From: an uncultured Pseudomonadota bacterium
GTDB lineage: Bacteria > Myxococcota > UBA796
Direction of reading: 5' to 3'
Assembly: GCA_913040875.1 (NCBI GenBank)
Contig: CAJWHX010000016.1
Span: forward strand, 1 to 16,715
DNA length: 16,715 bases
In this document: one piece after another, positions 14,464 through 16,715 of the stretch
How the letters are laid out: every line of letters starts with the position of its first letter
Numbering within the stretch: position 1 is the stretch's first letter
Notes under the pieces: model-generated
Seen by the model: only the letters and a program-made list of their open reading frames with translations
What the model was told of the DNA's origin: nothing
Databases searched by the model: none
Translations under genes and position numbers: made by a program

Positions 14464-15966
14464 ATGACAAAACTTCCTTCTTGGTGTGATATGCCTTACT
14501 CTACACAATCCTCTTCCGGTCGATATGATCTTTCCGGTATCAAATTTGCACTGGTCTATCCTCCATATGGTCCTGTGAAGAATGAACCTGGGATCAAAAC
14601 TGTCAAAGAGAACTATGGGATCTTTCCATCCCTGTCATTGCTGTACGTAGCTGGTATCCTTGAAAATGTCGGTGTAGAAGTTCTATTTATTGATGCGCAC
14701 GCCGAGGATCTCACCCTAGAAGAAACGGTCCGAAGACTGAATGAGTTTGGTCCAGACTTTATTGGCTATACCCTCACCACCTATTTGTTCTTTCAGTCTC
14801 TAGACTGGATTAAAGCAATCAAAGAACTGGTAGATGTTCCTGTTGTTGTAGGCGGTGTTCACCTGTCCATTTATGCTAAAGAGACTCTTGGGTACAAAGA
14901 TATCGATTATGCCGTCACCGGTGAAGCTGAAGAATCCTTACCGAGCCTGTTGAAGGCCATCACTAAAAAAGAAGACCTGTCTTTGGTGCGCGGGATCGCC
15001 TACAAAAGAGACAATGGCGAAGTTGTCGTCACTCCACGAGAAGCTGAGGTCGATGTCAACGAATCGCCGTTTCCAGCTCGGCAGCTCTTGGACAATGAGA
15101 TCTACTACTCCTTCATTTCAAAGTATAAAAACTTCAGTGTGTTCATCACCTCTAGAGGGTGTCCGTACAAATGTATCTTTTGCGAACAAGGCTCGAAAAC
15201 ATTCCGTCCTCGCTCCCCAAAGAATGTGGTCGATGAGTTGGAAATGTGTGTCAAAGAGTTTGGAATTCGTGAGCTCGACTTTTTCGACTCGAGTTTCACC
15301 ATTCGAAAGCAGCGGGTCATCGATATCTGCGACGAGATCAAACGTCGCAAGTTGGATATCGTTTGGGCAGCGAGAACCCGGGTCGACTGTATTACCGATG
15401 ATGTTTTGAAGGCTATGGCGTCTGCTGGGTGTACACGTATCTATTACGGAATTGAAAGCGGAAATCGGGAAATTCTGCACACTCTCCGTAAGTCCACTTC
15501 CATTGATATGTACCACGACGTGATCAGCCGCACCAAGAAACACGGCATCCACACCTTTGGGTACTTCATGCTCGGAAATCCATACGAGGATGAAATCAGC
15601 ATGCGTCAAACCATTCGCTTGGCTCTAGATCTCGATCTTGATTACGCACAGTTCTCCAAAGTAACTCCCATGCCGGCAACAGAAATGTACACCATGCTGC
15701 TCAGAACGCATGGTCGTGATTACTGGAGAGAGCACATTGCCAACGGTACAGACGAACCGATCCCTAGACCACTGTGCGATCTGACAGATGCAGAGATCGA
15801 ACGCTGGACACGATTGGCCTATCTGCGTTTTTACTATAGACCAAGTTACATCATGCGCTCTGTATCTCGACTCAAGAGTCGAGATGAGTTCGTGAGATCT
15901 GCAAAAACAGCTTGGCAAATGTTGCTCAATCCACCGAGCGAAGAAGGAATGGAAGTGGTTGGCTGA
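14464..15966 (+). CDS. B12-binding-domain radical SAM protein
   Basis: 500 residues. Residues 26-170 are a Rossmann-like cobalamin-binding domain: FALVYPPYGP, LSLLYVAGILENVG, FIDAHAEDL (part of the DxH motif), GPDFIGYTLTT, VVVGGVHLS and YAVTGEAEESLP. Residues 225-400 are a radical SAM core with CPYKCIFC, the 4Fe-4S Cys triad at 233, 237 and 240. FFDSSFT, RTRVD, GIESGN and YFMLGNPYED follow in the expected order. The C-terminal part is the helical end common in BchE-like enzymes. Such enzymes do methylations, cyclisations and related radical chemistry; the substrate cannot be told. The ATG at 14464 has no ribosome site; TTG at 14461 and ATG at 14491 are alternatives. The gene is divergent from the paralogue operon and 66 bases from the lipoprotein. 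Confidence 0.9.
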   Translation: MTKLPSWCDMPYSTQSSSGRYDLSGIKFALVYPPYGPVKNEPGIKTVKENYGIFPSLSLLYVAGILENVGVEVLFIDAHAEDLTLEETVRRLNEFGPDFIGYTLTTYLFFQSLDWIKAIKELVDVPVVVGGVHLSIYAKETLGYKDIDYAVTGEAEESLPSLLKAITKKEDLSLVRGIAYKRDNGEVVVTPREAEVDVNESPFPARQLLDNEIYYSFISKYKNFSVFITSRGCPYKCIFCEQGSKTFRPRSPKNVVDELEMCVKEFGIRELDFFDSSFTIRKQRVIDICDEIKRRKLDIVWAARTRVDCITDDVLKAMASAGCTRIYYGIESGNREILHTLRKSTSIDMYHDVISRTKKHGIHTFGYFMLGNPYEDEISMRQTIRLALDLDLDYAQFSKVTPMPATEMYTMLLRTHGRDYWREHIANGTDEPIPRPLCDLTDAEIERWTRLAYLRFYYRPSYIMRSVSRLKSRDEFVRSAKTAWQMLLNPPSEEGMEVVG

Positions 15967-15985
15967 GGCACTTTTCATCGCATTG

Positions 15986-15994
15986 TGTTAGACT
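15986..15994 (+). promoter_or_regulatory. Possible extended -10 promoter of the terminal lipoprotein gene
   Basis: TGTTAGACT repeats the box found before the radical SAM gene (TGATAGACT), with GTG.TAGACTG shared. RNA would start near 16001, leaving about 32 bases before the ATG at 16033. No -35 is clear. The match to TATAAT is only 4 of 6. Confidence 0.3.
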
Positions 15995-16032
15995 GCTCAA
16001 AACAGTTTACTCAAGCAGACTTTGGAGGTCTC

Positions 16033-16715
16033 ATGAAATGGTTGCCACTTGCCCTCGCCTTATCTTTGTCTCAGATTGGATGCTCTGACCCATTTGGAGA
16101 TGCTCAGCGGGTCAACACGGTAGAGGCATATGATCAGTTCATCAAAGAGAATGGAAAGTCCTCACGAGTCTTCGAAGCACGCTTGGCTATTGAGCGCTTG
16201 ATGGTTGAAAAGGCTCGCGAAAGCCAAAAGGTTGAAGACTTTGATGCCTACTTAAAAAAGTTCAAAAAGAATCCTCCATCTAAGAAAACCTACGCAGACA
16301 TGACCAAAGAGCGCAAAGAGGCTCTCTGGGACATCGCACTTGAAAGCAACGCCATTGCAGATTGGGAAAACTTTATCGAACAATACAAAGTAGAATCCCC
16401 AAAAGATGTTCGCATCGCCAAACAGCGCTTGGAAGTGGCCAAATATTTAGCCAATCTCAAGATGGATCCAATTGAAAAGACTCAAATCAATCTGTCTGGG
16501 GATGAAAATGGTCCCTTGAATGGATGGGAATTCTCAACTCGCATTACCAATGCTGGGGATCGAGACATCAAATCCCTCCGACTTCGCATCTCCTTCTTAG
16601 ATGTCGATGGACTCATCGTCGATCGCAAAGACTTCACCGTGATTGGTTGCGGGGACTACTGTCAGCGCATGTTCGTCTTTGAAGATCCTTCCTACGCCAA
16701 AGCAGATCCAGAATT
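16033..16715 (+). CDS. Helical-repeat lipoprotein (C-terminus off the right edge)
   Basis: The 227 visible residues start with Lys-3, a hydrophobic stretch and a lipobox-like SQIGC that puts the lipid Cys at residue 17, followed by Ser. The ATG has TTTGGAGG seven bases upstream. Residues 20-155 are mostly charged helices with a repeated pattern (AYDQFIKENGKSSRVFEAR; DFDAYLKKF; DWENFIEQY...DVRIAKQRLEVAKY), like tetratricopeptide-type repeats. From about 160 a beta-rich part begins (WEFSTRITNAGDRDIKSLRL, FLDVDGLIVDRK), resembling FxLYD-type domains of envelope proteins. Two Cys (GCGDYC) lie near 213-217. It is probably anchored in the outer or inner membrane facing the periplasm. Role unknown. 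Confidence 0.8.
   Translation, partial: MKWLPLALALSLSQIGCSDPFGDAQRVNTVEAYDQFIKENGKSSRVFEARLAIERLMVEKARESQKVEDFDAYLKKFKKNPPSKKTYADMTKERKEALWDIALESNAIADWENFIEQYKVESPKDVRIAKQRLEVAKYLANLKMDPIEKTQINLSGDENGPLNGWEFSTRITNAGDRDIKSLRLRISFLDVDGLIVDRKDFTVIGCGDYCQRMFVFEDPSYAKADPE

Overview
The window reads as chromosomal DNA of a flagellated, didermic (Gram-negative-type) bacterium with moderate GC (mid-40s percent by eye). Supporting signs are a FlaG protein, two proteins with lipobox signal peptides, a secreted M1-peptidase-like protein, a UPF0182 membrane protein, a CYTH phosphatase and a hybrid histidine kinase. The mix suggests a deltaproteobacterial-type lineage (Myxococcota or Bdellovibrionota-like), but this is an inference and I cannot name a genus. 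I see no tRNA, rRNA, CRISPR array, IS element or phage gene. Eleven of the fourteen genes are on the minus strand.

Left part (1-5132): the N-terminal 222 residues of PlsX (phospholipid synthesis) run off the left edge. Upstream of it on the same strand are flaG with its own terminator and a very large exported protein. The C-terminal third of that protein is built like an M1 aminopeptidase but has lost every zinc ligand. It is divergent from a CYTH-family triphosphatase gene, and the two share what looks like one overlapping, mutually exclusive promoter region.

Middle part (5152-11800, all minus): a hybrid histidine kinase with a C-terminal receiver, a DXD glycosyltransferase, and a UPF0182 integral membrane protein. 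The glycosyltransferase starts 6 bases after the UPF0182 stop and is probably translationally coupled to it. Next is a lipoprotein carrying a staphylococcal-nuclease-like domain with a Cys-rich tail.

Right part (11823-14292, all minus): a HU/IHF protein fused to a C-terminal Ig-like domain, with its own promoter and terminator. Upstream of it is an operon of three small paralogues sharing a 65-70 residue domain (motif NPDT..K, then KLDDDSEL) that I do not recognise. The middle paralogue has five tandem copies of an acidic Ser/Glu/Trp repeat, a Lys/Ser-rich patch and an acidic Trp-containing C-terminus. The shortest paralogue ends with a single copy of the same Ser-Ser-Asp-Trp-Asp motif, which suggests how the array arose.

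Right edge (14464-16715, plus): divergent from the paralogue operon is a B12-binding-domain radical SAM enzyme, followed by a helical-repeat lipoprotein that is cut by the window edge. The best candidate for something undescribed is the cluster 12927-15966: three paralogues of an unknown domain, the Trp-containing acidic repeat protein, and a divergent B12-type radical SAM enzyme. The HU-Ig fusion next to it is the second candidate and the zinc-less M1-like protein the third.
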